DNA of 29,414 nucleotides from Chondrus crispus (taxonomy: Eukaryota > Rhodophyta > Florideophyceae > Gigartinales > Gigartinaceae): contig NW_005179124.1 of assembly GCF_000350225.1 (NCBI RefSeq), positions 120,125 to 149,538 of the forward strand. The letters run 5' to 3'. Under the pieces are notes generated by a model. The model had not been told where the DNA came from. It saw nothing but the letters and a program-made list of their open reading frames with translations, and ran no database searches. This document shows, one piece after another, positions 8,746 to 18,602 of this stretch. The position numbers and the translations under genes are program-made. How positions within the stretch are numbered: position 1 is the stretch's first letter; each line of letters starts with the position of its first letter.

Positions 8746-9320
8746 GCTCTCTGTGCTAGGAATATTGCAATTTATTCTAAATCGAATATTTCTCTCCGTA
8801 AACAATTACGGGCAAGCCCCTCTGCCGCCCCCAATGCCTTACGCAAACGCCCCTTATCCATTTCTGCCAGCATCCGCTCGGCTCGCCGTCTCTGTCGTTC
8901 CTCCTCCTCGTCTGTACCGGCCACGTTCCCACAACCTCCCTCGCCACAGCGAGTCAATCTACCATTTCATTCGCTGAGACCCCCTCTTCTCAGCTGCCCA
9001 CGCCTCTTCCCAACCCGCCTTCCGCCTCCCCTCCATTTCACTCCCTCCCTCCCCTGCGTGAACTGCTTCTCAACCCCATCCGATCCTCTCAGGTTTACTC
9101 CTCCATTCCTGCATCATGCCAGCACAGCTTTACTCTCCTCCTCATAAAGCTTGTGCGTGCAGCCGCAGCCACCACCACCCCGACCGACACTCACCGGGCC
9201 TTCGTTCATCTTCACATTCTTCCTGTAGCTGTTCTTCGTCATTCCTTCCGTGGCTTGCCTGTCTGGCGCTCTTGAAAAGGCCAGCACCACGCCCTTCGCG
9301 AAGGCATCCGACGTGCTTCC

Positions 9321-10787
9321 TTGGGTTGCCAGTGGCCGACCTTTTGGCACGAGGCCCTGGCAGCTCATCAGGCTGATAGCGAATGTCACACTCGCCATGG
9401 ACGTCGCTCCCAAGCCCCTGCATCCTCGCGTCGGCGCATAGCGCGCGCAATGCGCCTCGCTTCGGATACCCAATATAGCCGTGCCATGATGGCACTTACC
9501 GCCAAACCGCTCGCCGATCTTGGCGCTCAGACCACTTGCAACGCCTTAACTGCTCTTCACCCAGCGCCTACGACTCCAGTGCGTCCGCTCTCGTTAACTG
9601 AACTCCCACCGGCACCGGACATTACGGAAGGGCAAGTTCTTCCGGCAGCAAGGGCCCTCAATCTTACATCAGCAGCTAGTCCGGACCGGCTTTCTCCACG
9701 CATCCTAAAGCTCTTAGCGCGTACTACCATTAGTCCGGAAGCCGGAGTCACTGGTTTATCTGCGTTGACGCGGCTTGTTCAGCGCCTCGCTAGAGGAGAT
9801 ATTCCGGACACTACCGCCCCACTACTTGCTGTTGCAACTGTTATACCGCTGCAACCACGCCCAGGGAAGATCAGGCCTATAGCTATAGGCCAAGACATTC
9901 TTCGTCTGGTCAGGAAGGTCCTCCTCCCAGCCGCAATTGAGGACACCAGAGACAGGCTTCTACCTGAACAGTTAGCGAATTACGTCCGCTCGGATATGGA
10001 CGCGATCGTCCATGATAGCCGTATGCTGTTGCGTCGCTACGGGCGAAACCCCAACTATGTCATGGTTTCCGTGGATGCCAGCAACGCTTTCAACTCCTTT
10101 TCCCGTCAGTCACTACTCGAGCGACTTCCTCTACAGACCCCCAGCCTAGCGCCGTTCTACAACCTCATATACGGGCGCACCATCCCATACCTCGTGCTCC
10201 CCTCTACTTCTCTCCACCTGATGCGCAGCCGAGAGGGAACACAACAAGGTGACCGGGCCAGCATGCTGTTATTTTCGCTTGCCATCCAGCCCCTCGTTCG
10301 TCGCTTAAGCCAGAAGTGCCGTCTCGCATTAAACAGATGGTATGCAGACGACGGCACTCTTATCAGTCCGATAGCTGAGGTCGCCAAAGCTCTTCGAATT
10401 CTTCGTGATGAAGGCCCCGCCGCTGGTTTTCACATAAATATCGCTAAGTCGCGTGCATATTGGCCTAATGCCACGCCTGCAAATATGTTCCGCCTTCTCC
10501 ACACCTTCCCGCTGCAGGTCCCGGATGACGAAGGTCTCGTCTTGCTTGGTGCTCATATAGGCACAGAAGCCTTTGTAAGCCAGCACCTCATGCAGAAAGT
10601 TTATTCTTGTCATACGTCTCTTGGCCTGCTTAATGATATCCCTGACGCCCGCATCAGATTTCATCTACATCGCGTTACGGGATCAGTGTGTCCCGTTGAG
10701 CATGTCTTCCCCCTCACACCTCCAGAGCTGTCTCTTGCTGCCGCTCAAAAATTTGACAAACTACAGATGTCAGCCACTCCCGCTTGA
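9321..10787 (+). pseudogene. Reverse transcriptase of the retroelement
   Basis: An open reading frame of 488 codons, the longest in the window. Would copy element RNA into DNA. RT motifs in order: SPDRLSPRILK (RT0/1 region), GKIRPIAIGQDILRLVRK, motif A VSVDASNAFNSFSR (Asp at 10074-10076), motif B REGTQQGDRASMLLFSLAI, motif C RWYADDGTLI (YADD 10341-10352), then GFHINIAKSRAYWP and LVLLGAHIG of the thumb side. All catalytic Asp residues are kept. The true start lies further upstream in another frame (VASGRPFGTRPW, near 9320), so a frameshift precedes this ORF. It ends early at TGA 10785-10787, where the reading continues in another frame. Confidence 0.85.
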
Positions 10788-11190
10788 ACGACCTCCCTGT
10801 GTCACCTTCCATTGCGACGCAAATAAGACTCCCACTCTCTCTCGGTGGACACGGATTTACTGCGTTGTCTCCGTTCGTGTACGCCTCGCACGCTGCTAGC
10901 CTCATTGAGTCTGCTACAGTACGCGTGAAAGGCCCTAATAATCCCTCGGAGCCATTTTACAGGAGCATGGCGCGTCGTTTACTGGTGCATGTAATAGGAG
11001 CTATGAATCCTGAAATACGCACACGTGGCATATTTGGCACACATTCTTCCCTCGGTCCCTTCGAACCTGAAGCATTGCTGTCAAGACCTGAGCGAGTACA
11101 CAAAACTTTATTCCAGGCTTTGCATGGTTTCAGCTCTAGACTGTACTGGGAGACTACTTCGTGGAAAAACTACCCCGATCCCGAGACCAC
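10784..11190 (+). pseudogene. RT-endonuclease connector, shifted frame
   Basis: The text SIATQIRLPLSLGGHGF follows directly after the RT ORF in a different frame, overlapping its stop by a few bases. The R-LPL-LGG-G pattern is what follows the RT thumb in this family, so a single small indel near 10785 explains the break. The frame stays open to 11329, but family-like text moves to a third frame around 11160-11190, marking a second frameshift. Confidence 0.65.
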
Positions 11191-12018
11191 AGTGCACTAT
11201 CCATTCGCCGTCGCGTGCGCTATAATTCTCTCCGCGTCCCCGGTGCATCTTCGTTTCTATGTGCTCACCCGGCACTCACTTTTCGGGTGTCAAGTCGGAT
11301 GTGGTCTTGTATGCTACGCAGGCATCTAGATACTGCGGTATTCTCGGACTCCATCCGACCTCTTATATGTACACATTACTGCCGGCCCAAGGACCCCCAG
11401 GGGGACCATGCCGTGATATACACTCATGGATTTGGAGTTGTACATCGCCATAATACAGTAATAAATCTACTCGCACGTCACGCCTTCCACGCTGCCGGAC
11501 TCAGTTCTAACCTTGAAGTTCCGTTCCTCCTCCCGGGAAGTGCGGCCCGCCCCGCTGACATACTAGTTCAACCGGCCGCGCCGCCGGCTGGTGCCCCTCC
11601 TGATCGTCCCATAGCCTACGATGTAATTGCAAGATCTGTCTACCGTGGTGGTACCCTTTCTCGCGCTTCGCAGGATTTCGCAGGAGCGGCAGAAGCTGCA
11701 CACGTCGACAAGCTGAGAGTACATGCTCGTACTGTACGAGAAGCTCTGCACCTACCTTCTGACGTCCGCCTCCCTAATCTTGAATGGCAATTCGTTCCGC
11801 TCGCGTTTGATACGCTTGGCGCCGCAAGCGCCCGCACCATGGAGGTTCTCGAGACGATGGCCCACCGCATCGTGAACCGCACCTGCTCTTCATATGGCAC
11901 TGCGAAGCTCCGCCTTCTGCATCGCATCAGTTTCGCCATATGGTCTAATGTTGCCTCACCTACAATTACCCGCATGCCTTATCACCGCGCGGCCTTACCG
12001 AGCCCTGCCCAAATGTAA
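11161..12018 (+). pseudogene. C-terminal restriction-like endonuclease domain
   Basis: The domain would nick target DNA for reverse transcription. LRVPGASSFLCAHP opens it. A zinc-binding remnant ICTHYC...QGDHAV...HRHN follows, in which the Cys expected after GDHAV is Tyr. Then comes the nuclease-like core: EVPFLLPGS, RPADILV, then AYDVIARS, equivalent to the acidic E...PAD...D-V pattern of PD-(D/E)XK-like domains. The C-terminus (WQFVPLAFDTLG ... RISFAIWSNV) is also typical. It is open for 285 codons without stops, so decay is modest. The annotation as a nuclease rests on family memory. Confidence 0.7.
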
Positions 12019-12020
12019 GC

Positions 12021-12176
12021 CCTTGACGCTAGTTTCGTGATGTAGCATCGGCCCCTTACAATGTTGGACAAATAAAGTTCACGGGCGTCGGCCCCCCTTC
12101 ATTAGGCTGCTACAGTCCTTGGCGCTTGCCTCGTGATATCGCATCGGCCCCTCTCGTTGTTAGAGAAATAAGAAAT
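12021..12176 (+). repeat. 96-bp tandem duplication in the retroelement 3' region
   Basis: CCTTGACGCTAGTTTCGTGA (12021) and CCTTGGCGCTTGCCTCGTGA (12117) begin two units that both continue with GCATCGGCCCC and a GTTGG/GTTAG-A-AATAA segment. The second unit is partial (about 60 bp). Repeated 3' tails in this place are common in non-LTR elements and may serve as the RT recognition site. Confidence 0.75.
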
Positions 12177-12180
12177 GCTT

Positions 12181-12775
12181 TAGATACATCTCAAAGTTGG
12201 GTTGCAAAAATATGGGGGCATGCCAAGGGCTGTGGCACGTGTGATGGCATGGGTGCTGTGTGATCGGCACGTCGCCTCATTCAATGGCACTGGTGGGCAA
12301 CACCTTTGTGTGCCAATCGCAGTGCCATTGTCCGCATGGCCCCCGCATACGTCCAGGATGGCTAGCCACTTGGCGATACCTGAACGGCTGCACCTTCGTA
12401 ACATGGTCATCTCGGTCTCGAAATCTGTTTACGACGGTCCTCAATACAGGACCAGATGGGTCTGCTTTGCTCGTTCGTTTGGTCCATTTATTTTGATGTG
12501 TAATACCTCACTCTTCCTACAATATCCCCGTTGCCACTACCAAATCCGAACGCGATCATCGCTCCTCCTCTTCCAAGAGCAGCTTTGATGAAGAATGTTG
12601 GGGTGACGACGACGACAAATGATCCGTTCCGCAGGCGTTGGAATCGAACGATTGGCATGAACCGACAGCGGGGAGTGTGGTGGTTGAGAAAATTTGTCGA
12701 GCGGGATTTTCAGCCTTTGTGTAGGGACCTCGCGGCAAAGAAAAACCTTTCCTAAAAACCCTGATCATAGTTTTC
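12181..12775. other. Spacer without recognised gene
   Basis: No supported gene. Several short ORFs on both strands show no known motif. A B-box-like CGTTCGATTCC occurs on the minus strand near 12640-12655, with no A box or tRNA fold. This may contain the decayed downstream pol of the minus-strand gag element, but nothing matches protease or integrase. Confidence 0.35.
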
Positions 12776-12965
12776 TCAGTGACTTCTGTCATCTGCGCTG
12801 TGCTGATTTTGTTCAGATAGTGCAGTGGCATAGGCATGCGGAAAAGAAATCGCTTGTAGGGTATCATACGTAGATTCAAGGGATGAAATAGGTTCGTCAT
12901 GAGGGTCTGGTTCTTCTGACCCTTCAGGGGTTTCTGTGACTACGAAAGCATCGCAAAGTTCTGAG

Positions 12966-13020
12966 GAGAGCTCTTCTACAAGCTCAGCTATGCCATAGCT
13001 GAGCTTGTAGAAGAGCTCTC
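12966..13020. repeat. Perfect micro-palindrome, 27-nt arms, 1-nt spacer
   Basis: Arms 12966-12992 and 12994-13020 are exact reverse complements around a single C. It directly abuts the next hairpin at 13021. One arm carries coding text of the gag tail (AELVEEL on the minus strand), and the other looks like an inverted copy of it. Confidence 0.95.
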
Positions 13021-13073
13021 TGGTAACAGCTCAGCTAGCACCAACAGTGTTGGTGCTCGCTGAGCTGTTACCA
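13021..13073. repeat. Micro-palindrome, 25-nt arms, 3-nt spacer
   Basis: Arms 13021-13045 and 13049-13073 match at 24 of 25 positions around AGT. It follows the 12966-13020 palindrome without a gap. The minus-strand gag stop TGA (13031-13033) is inside it, so the inverted duplication itself may have created the stop. Confidence 0.95.
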
Positions 13074-13336
13074 GTCTTTCCTGTTTGAGAAAGTTTGCGA
13101 TTGGCAATTACCCTGTTCATATCCAAGGGTTGTGAACATTTGAACCATCTACATCCTTCCTTCCCGCAATTGTGACATGTTCCAGACGGAATGTATTTTT
13201 TGATATGGCGTGGATGGTGTCGATATGTGGATGTTGCCTGGTCTCGGTTTAGGTAGCCAGCACGAGGCGTAATACTCCGGTTGCTAATTGGTTCGCGTCC
13301 AAAACGTCTCTGACCAGAGAACTTGGTGGCATTGAT

Positions 13337-13383
13337 GTTGTAGTGCAATACGTTTTGCACTACAACAGGTGCGTACGCACCTG
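13337..13383. repeat. Two overlapping small palindromes in gag
   Basis: GTTGTAGTGCAA (13337-13348) pairs perfectly with 13355-13366 over a 6-nt loop. The 18-bp perfect palindrome CAGGTGCGTACGCACCTG (13366-13383) starts at the last base of that hairpin. They sit at the edge of the stretch that separates the two gag parts. Confidence 0.9.
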
Positions 13384-13447
13384 AAAAGGGGTGAAAAGAA
13401 GTGAAAAAGGAAAAAATTGGATACTGTAGTCCGGGTTTGCGGGACAC

Positions 13448-14166
13448 AAGTGTGCGACGAAGCCCACGATTATTTTAATTATTTAATTTATTTACTAATT
13501 AAATCTAGAATCTAGAGCCGGGAGCTGCTGTACTCGCCCCGGCGGGGCTCTATATAACTCAGCCCTTTGACCGACCAAGTCCATAAAGACAACCCGAGTT
13601 GCCAGAGTCTGATATCGCCTTGGTTGAAGTCCGTCTTTTACAAGACATTCCCTTTAACTACAGATTACTTTATTCCTTGCGCTCGGGGGTCCCCTTTTTC
13701 CTTATCAATTTTCCTTTACTTCCCTATCCTAATTTCCCTCAATCTTGAGTGGGTCTCACCTTGTAGGATTGCGATCCGCAACGTGACGTCATTAGGCATC
13801 GGGCTTCTGTGTTGGTGCACAAGTGGTGCTTTTCTCAGCGTTGGTTCCATCGGAATCTGGTTGCGACCGATCCGGTGTTGATACTTTGCCATCCGGCAGT
13901 ACGACGGTGTAGCGCTGCTACGTTTTCTTCTTTCCCGACGGGCTACGTTGCGACGTCCCCGTCGAAGACCTTATCGAGGGTATAAGGTGTACAAGGCGCT
14001 CTTCGAGCATTGGATTTACGACCCATCGGACCAGGTTTACCTAGACATCCCTCCGAACTCGTCGAGCAGTTGCCAGCAGTGTCAGATCATGCTGTGTGAA
14101 TGTTTGCGGCCTGGAGTGGTTGAATGTCGCAATCAGGTGATTTGCCGGTGCGGGCCGCAAACCCGC
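13448..14166 (+). other. Probable insertion splitting the gag, with a TATA box
   Basis: The gag frame stops at about 14167 and resumes in another frame near 13447. The DNA between is unlike either side: an AT-rich run (about 13470-13515), then GGGGCTCTATATAACTCAG (TATA at about 13550-13556) as in a core promoter or LTR, then pyrimidine-rich DNA, a CRE-like TGACGTCA (13784-13791), and an open + strand stretch (13948-14274) with an Arg-rich start and Cys-rich CQQCQIMLCECL. No terminal repeats or target duplication could be identified. It may be a solo LTR or part of another element. Confidence 0.35.
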
Positions 14167-15420
14167 TTAAAGAGGACAGGGAGCTTCGAACACTCCGTAG
14201 CGCTGTGCCGTTGGCAGTTGTTGTTTTTGTTGTTCTTCTTTGTGTTGGACCGTCGGACCTTGGTCTCTGCCTGACAGGCGCATTGCACTACAGATGTTGG
14301 ATTTCCACCTTGAGCTGCGAAAGTTGGGATTTGTCGAGCTTGACGCCGCTGCTTTGTGTACCATGGACTGTTGTTAAGCATTTTCAAGCTGATCGACCAA
14401 ATCTTTGTAGTTCATATCTGGTGCACACGAGTTGGACAAAACAACGAAAGCCCAATCACGACCATTGACAGCACCCTGTAGGAACATTCTCTTAGCGCGG
14501 TCCGTCTGGCACTCGGAATGGGACATTGGTGACAACCTGTCAATCTCTCTGACCACCTTCCGAAGTGCATCAGTCTCTGTTTGTTCATCTGTTTCAAAAT
14601 CCGATATACGGATTTCTTGCAGGCGATTCGACATGCGTTCTTTGCGTGCAGCCGAGGAGTAACTTTTGTTAAAAAGCTGAACTACAGATCCCCAGTTCTC
14701 ACGCTTCCCTTCTATTTCATTGAAGTAAAACTGTAAAGCACCCTCTTCGAGCTTATGGTGCATGTGCCTTACTTACTCAACGCCTCGAACATTGTTGTCC
14801 AAACATATGAGATTGTATCGTGCCAATTTTGTGGTCCAGTCCTGCTCAGTATCGCCGGTGAATTTCTGCTTTTCATATTGGTAAGCTTTGCTTAAGGTAG
14901 TCGTTGCATCGTGTTGCCCGCTACTGGCGTTATGGGGACTGTCGACAGGATTTGAAGGATTCGACTGACGGCCTTTAGGCGGTTGGGCTAGATTGAACGG
15001 GGATTCGCTTGCTTGAGCCACTTGAGACGGCGATTGCATCATTGCCGGGTTCCATTCTCCTCTCTTTACAGTATCAAAAACTGCAAGGGCTTTTGTGCGC
15101 TGCTCGCGCATGTCTTTCCCATTCCAGATTGCACAAATCACCCGACGTGCAATGCTAACGCCAGATTGAGGTGTCTCAGGTGTTTCTACGAGGCGATCGT
15201 TGAGAAATTTTCTGACTTTCTTGTATACTCCATAGTTGGAAACAATGTCCGGATCGACAAATTCCATTGATGACACATCATCTCTGATAGAGCTCAAAAG
15301 CTGCTCGCCTTTCCGCTCGGGATCTTCTGAAGCATATCCAACAAACACATTATGCATTCCTTCTTGTTTCGGAGTTGAAAGCTTTATGCTTCCCCAAGGG
15401 TCTTGAGTGTTCGGAGGCAT
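14167..15420 (-). pseudogene. Retrotransposon gag N-terminal and capsid part
   Basis: A single frame starts at ATG 15418-15420 and runs to about 14167, with two stops (14773-14775 and 14374-14376). The N-terminal ~190 residues are Ser/Pro/Gln-rich. The capsid-like region begins at KFTGDTEQDWTTKLARY and continues with HKLEEGALQFYF, ENWGSVVQLF and RMSNRLQEIRISDF, then LQGAVNGRDWAFV. This is the usual gag order, in which 'kF-GD...W...L..Y' opens the capsid fold, and it packages element RNA into particles. A Gln-rich linker (KEEQQKQQLP) near 14200 leads toward the zinc knuckle found further left. The assignment to gag is good; Copia versus Gypsy is not settled. Confidence 0.65.
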
Positions 15421-15891
15421 ATTGCTTCGATAATACTTGAGCGTGATACTCTACAGTATCTCGAATCGTCAGTCCTTTATTCCGGAATGTCGGAGCAACG
15501 GTCCGATGGATACGGGCCAATGGGGCCCGAATGTTTCAGAGTGACTTTGATATGACTCTAGCGTCAGGCTCGCGCGGAGCCTGGGCTGTTCCACGAGAAA
15601 TTGAGTCTGTGAGGCGGGCACGGCAACCTCTACGCAGGTAGATGTTGCTCAGTTGCTGCTTTGTGCAAACAAATGATTCGTTTATTCCGTCCTACCTCCT
15701 TTCGAGAAACGCAAGCGGAGTCTATCGATTGATAAAGAGGGAGTGTGTTCTGCCTCTTCCTTGTGACTGACACAAGCGCTCCGAAGAATTGAACGCTGGC
15801 GACGACTCAACTAAGCCTCGACCTTTCGCCTCCTTGTTCCTTAAGTCTCCAAGTGGTCCGACCCTTCACGAGGAAGGTGCCGATGCTGTAA
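15421..15891. other. Region upstream of gag; possible leader and Gypsy end
   Basis: No ORF of interest. On the minus strand this would be the leader and LTR side of the gag element, but no clear primer-binding site or LTR border is visible. The right edge (CACGAGGAAGGTGCCGATGC, 15872-15891) resembles the bases that precede the Gypsy LTR at 2134-2146. One TACAGTA lies near 15450. Confidence 0.35.
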
Positions 15892-16650
15892 TGATTCCGT
15901 AATGTCATGGAGAGAATACTGTATCGTTCGACAATATCTACCAACTGCCGCACGGACCACACGTGTGCTATTGTAAACGCGTAATAACACTAGAATATCA
16001 CACGGAGGACACTTGTGCTACTGTATGTAGTACAATTGCGTGCCACGAACACCCCGGGGAGATGTGAACCGGACGGAAGAGCGGGTGCTACTGTAGCGAC
16101 CGGGCTTACACGCGCCCGTCGCGGAGTACAGTAGTACCCCGCGAGTTACACGTGCTACAACCGCTGGCGTGGCCACGGGCACACGTGTGTAATCCGTACG
16201 GTTATAAGTACAAATTAGTATTTAATGGCACAAATTTATTAATTGTGTACAGTAGCTGGTATACAGTAAGTAACAGCTACTTTAGCGGGACAGGTGTCCT
16301 GGCGTCCCACTTAGGGGTTAAGACCGGGGGCACGTGCCCCGTCCCAGTAAAGATGAGGCAGACTCGCCTCCCTTCCCTTTACGGCTAAGTGCTAACACCG
16401 TTCTGGCTTTCCTTTAGCTCCGGCTTCTAAACCGTGATCGGCCGTCCGGTTATAACACCACCGACTGGCTGCGCGTCACTGGCCACGTGAGCCTTCTCTC
16501 TTTTCGAGCCCATCGGTACGGTTTTTATCCGCGCGTGGGTAACCCAGCGTCGCGCGCTCCCTCACCTCTAACCCCCTCGTTCCGAGTGGTCGGGACGAAG
16601 GTAGTTATACCACACTGTACACGAACGCCACGCCACAAATGGTCGTTACA
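15892..16650 (+). repeat. Possible second Gypsy-type LTR
   Basis: It begins TGTAATGATTCC directly after GATGC, exactly as the LTR at 2147 begins TGTAATGG after GATGC, and ends near 16650 in GGTCGTTACA, the same last ten bases as the LTR ending at 2561. The interiors do not match, so it would be a different family sharing end sequences. GTGCTAYTGTA occurs three times (15965, 16015, 16085). The borders are uncertain because TTACA also occurs earlier, at about 16106 and 16145. Confidence 0.35.
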
Positions 16651-17036
16651 CCCGCGCGCGTCCTACAAGTGAACACGCCCGCCCACGTGTAAACCGTGCT
16701 GGTCGCCAGATTCATAACTTCCAAGCGCGTCGGTCGTTATACTACACCCAGTTGCTGGAAATTCCAATATGTCATTTCTTATAAAACGTATCCGGTTCAG
16801 ATTGATCGGCTCATTGCTTTCAGGTGGCATTATGTATGTAAATTGTCTTGTCGAAACTAAAACTTGAGCAAAGTGAAAGGAGCACAACATCTACGTACTG
16901 ATACATTTCTGCCACTGAAACAGGTTGAAACCAGCACGATTTGTTCATTCAGCCACGTGCGGCATGTCTGTAGCACTTCATCCGTAAAGAGTAAACAGTA
17001 CCCTGTTATTGAATCAGGAAGGTTGCGTACAGTCCT
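16651..17036. other. Spacer without recognised gene
   Basis: Nothing identifiable. Short minus-strand ORF 16663-16890 has no known motif. Confidence 0.4.
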
Positions 17037-17363
17037 CTAAACGATTATTTTCTGTACAGTCGATGCAAAGGATAGTCGCTCCCTTTCCCCAATGACGTTT
17101 TTAATAAGCCCGTATTCGAGAACCAGCTTCTCCCAATTCCTACTGCCAATCCGCCGTCCATGTGACGGATCTTGTCCTAGTCCAACCTTCTTACGCCGTA
17201 TCCTCGCACTTTCTCTTCCTCTTCGTCGACCACGCACTCGACCCTTCCCCCTGTCATGTCCACGGCACCGTAGTCGACCACGCCCTCTTCCCCTTTCTGT
17301 GCTTAACGGTTGAACAGCACTAGGCGGTAGGCTGTTAGACTCATCCGGTATTACCGTAGCCAT
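17037..17363 (-). CDS. Hypothetical RG-rich protein
   Basis: A 108-codon ORF beginning ATG at 17361-17363 with A at -3 and G at +4, a favourable eukaryotic start context. Residues about 24-58 are dominated by Arg and Gly with RGRGR and RGRRRGRE blocks, as in RNA-binding RGG-type tails or disordered N-termini of transposases. The rest (NWEKLVLEYGLIKN) has no recognised fold. It may be a complete small gene, the 5' piece of a broken one, or a chance ORF in Arg/Gly-biased DNA. Confidence 0.25.
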   Translation of the reverse strand: MATVIPDESNSLPPSAVQPLSTERGRGRGRLRCRGHDRGKGRVRGRRRGRESARIRRKKVGLGQDPSHGRRIGSRNWEKLVLEYGLIKNVIGERERLSFASTVQKIIV

Positions 17364-18167
17364 GTTTTGCGATGTGAAAAGAGGCTAATTATTATGTGTA
17401 GAGACGTAGCTGTAGATCAGAGTAGAGTGGTCCGATTTTAGTTTTGAACATTCCAGAGATTCCTCTCTAGTTGTGTTCCGAGGTCAACTGGAGATACCTT
17501 TAATACAAATATTAGTTTATTGTATACTTCACCCTGAAAAGGGAGGTTTTAAAGGTCTATGGTTCCATATATGGATCCGTAGGGCCTTTTTCCAGTTTTC
17601 TCATTTTTGTCAAAAAGATCTATGGATATTATCAGATGCATGAGACATGGTTACACGTTTGCAAGGAAACAGTGAGCGGGATGTCGCAGGCGGGCACGAT
17701 CCTCCTTCCGTTGGAGTTTGGGTGGGAAACGGAACAGTATGCAACCTTGGCAAAGGCAACAGGATACGGCACCAAAAGGATACCTCCAGGTCCTCGAGAC
17801 TCCCTTTCGCGCAGGGCAGCTCGCTCCACCTCTATTTATTTCCCTCGACCCCGGCCCTTCGGCCGCTCTGTGCTAGCCTGCGCGTCTTTGTCGTGGAGCT
17901 AGGAAGTGGGGTAAGGCCGATAGGGCCGTTGTAGAGCGATGCTGTGTGGTAGCATGCCCCTCTTTACTATGTGTCGTAAGAGAAGGAGACTATATACTAA
18001 TCTATCGTAAAGGGATTCAGAACACGAGTGGAGGCAACGAGTGCTGGAGAGCGATATATGCCATGAAAGAGGTGCAAAATGCAATTGTAGCTGAAGTTGC
18101 AGATGTGCATGACGCGAAAGAGATGGAAGCTCGAATGCTCCCGGAGCGACGGGATGATCCCGGAGTT

Positions 18168-18201
18168 GCCATATTTGGCTCCACGCCATATTTGGCTACA
18201 C
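18168..18201. repeat. 17-bp tandem repeat, two copies
   Basis: GCCATATTTGGCTCCAC is followed directly by GCCATATTTGGCTACAC, with one difference. Confidence 0.95.
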
Positions 18202-18602
18202 GCTCCTCGCACCCCTTCATCCATCTCGTAGTTCTATCGTCAGGTCGAAGCTCCTCGCGTTCGCACCTCGAATCTACTTCGGAGTCAAATTCTCGAATGG
18301 GATTTTCATTCCCATTCAGCTTCGCTTTCCCACACTGTCATCCTCTTTACGTCCTTTGAACACGCAGCTGAAAGTGCACATCCCTGGAAGGACAATGTCT
18401 GACATCCGCAAACCTGGATACCTTGCCAGAGATACATTCTGTCCACGTATCCCACGTGTGCATCTTACAGAGATATATATATACAGTATGGTATATACTG
18501 TACATGTACTGAAGATATTCGTAGTTTATTGGTTCTAGTCGGTCACGAGACATCGGTTAAGAGGGGACACACAAAGGCTACGCAAACCATTAAACCGAAC
18601 TG

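Larger units (their letters stand above)
9000..12180 (+). mobile_element. Non-LTR-type retroelement with RT and restriction-like endonuclease
   Basis: The element encodes an N-terminal region, a reverse transcriptase and a C-terminal endonuclease-like domain, with no LTRs seen. The 5' boundary is uncertain: from about 8750 the DNA is Pro/Ser-coding and pyrimidine-rich, and may include a 5' leader. The 3' end is set near 12180 after two copies of a 96-bp repeat. There is no poly(A) tail. The gene order RT then restriction-like nuclease recalls the CRE/R2/R4-type plan, but the RT text (RPIAIG, QQGD, YADDGTL) belongs to a broad family often seen in protist and invertebrate genomes that I cannot place in a named clade. 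Confidence 0.7.
12776..13447 (-). pseudogene. Retrotransposon gag 3' part with zinc knuckle
   Basis: In one frame from 13447 down to the stop at 12776-12778, broken by a single TGA (13031-13033). The nucleic-acid-binding knuckle CHNCGKEGCRWFKC (13136-13177) has the exact spacing of a retroviral-type knuckle, C-x2-C-x4-x-x4-C, but Cys replaces the usual His. It is preceded by a basic, Arg-rich stretch and followed by an acidic segment (EELSSELCDAFVV, EGSEEPDPHDEP) such as joins gag to protease. Two adjacent perfect hairpins (12966-13073) lie in the coding frame at the TGA. No protease or integrase is seen after it. Confidence 0.65.

Noticed and set aside
12630..12660. B-box-like CGTTCGATTCC on the minus strand as a tRNA
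   Set aside because: There is no A box, T-stem pairing or cloverleaf around it.
12966..13073. CRISPR-like or satellite array
   Set aside because: The units are inverted rather than direct, differ in sequence between the two hairpins and have no spacers.
13948..14274. Cys-rich + strand ORF as a genuine zinc-finger gene
   Set aside because: The Cys spacing fits no known finger and the ORF runs into the reverse complement of the gag frame, so it is at least partly a shadow.
18470..18505. TACAGTA/TACTGTA half-sites resembling the bacterial LexA (SOS) box
   Set aside because: The E. coli site needs TACTGT and ACAGTA facing inward over about 8 bases. Here the order is reversed or the spacing wrong, the motif is scattered far from genes, and the DNA is eukaryotic.
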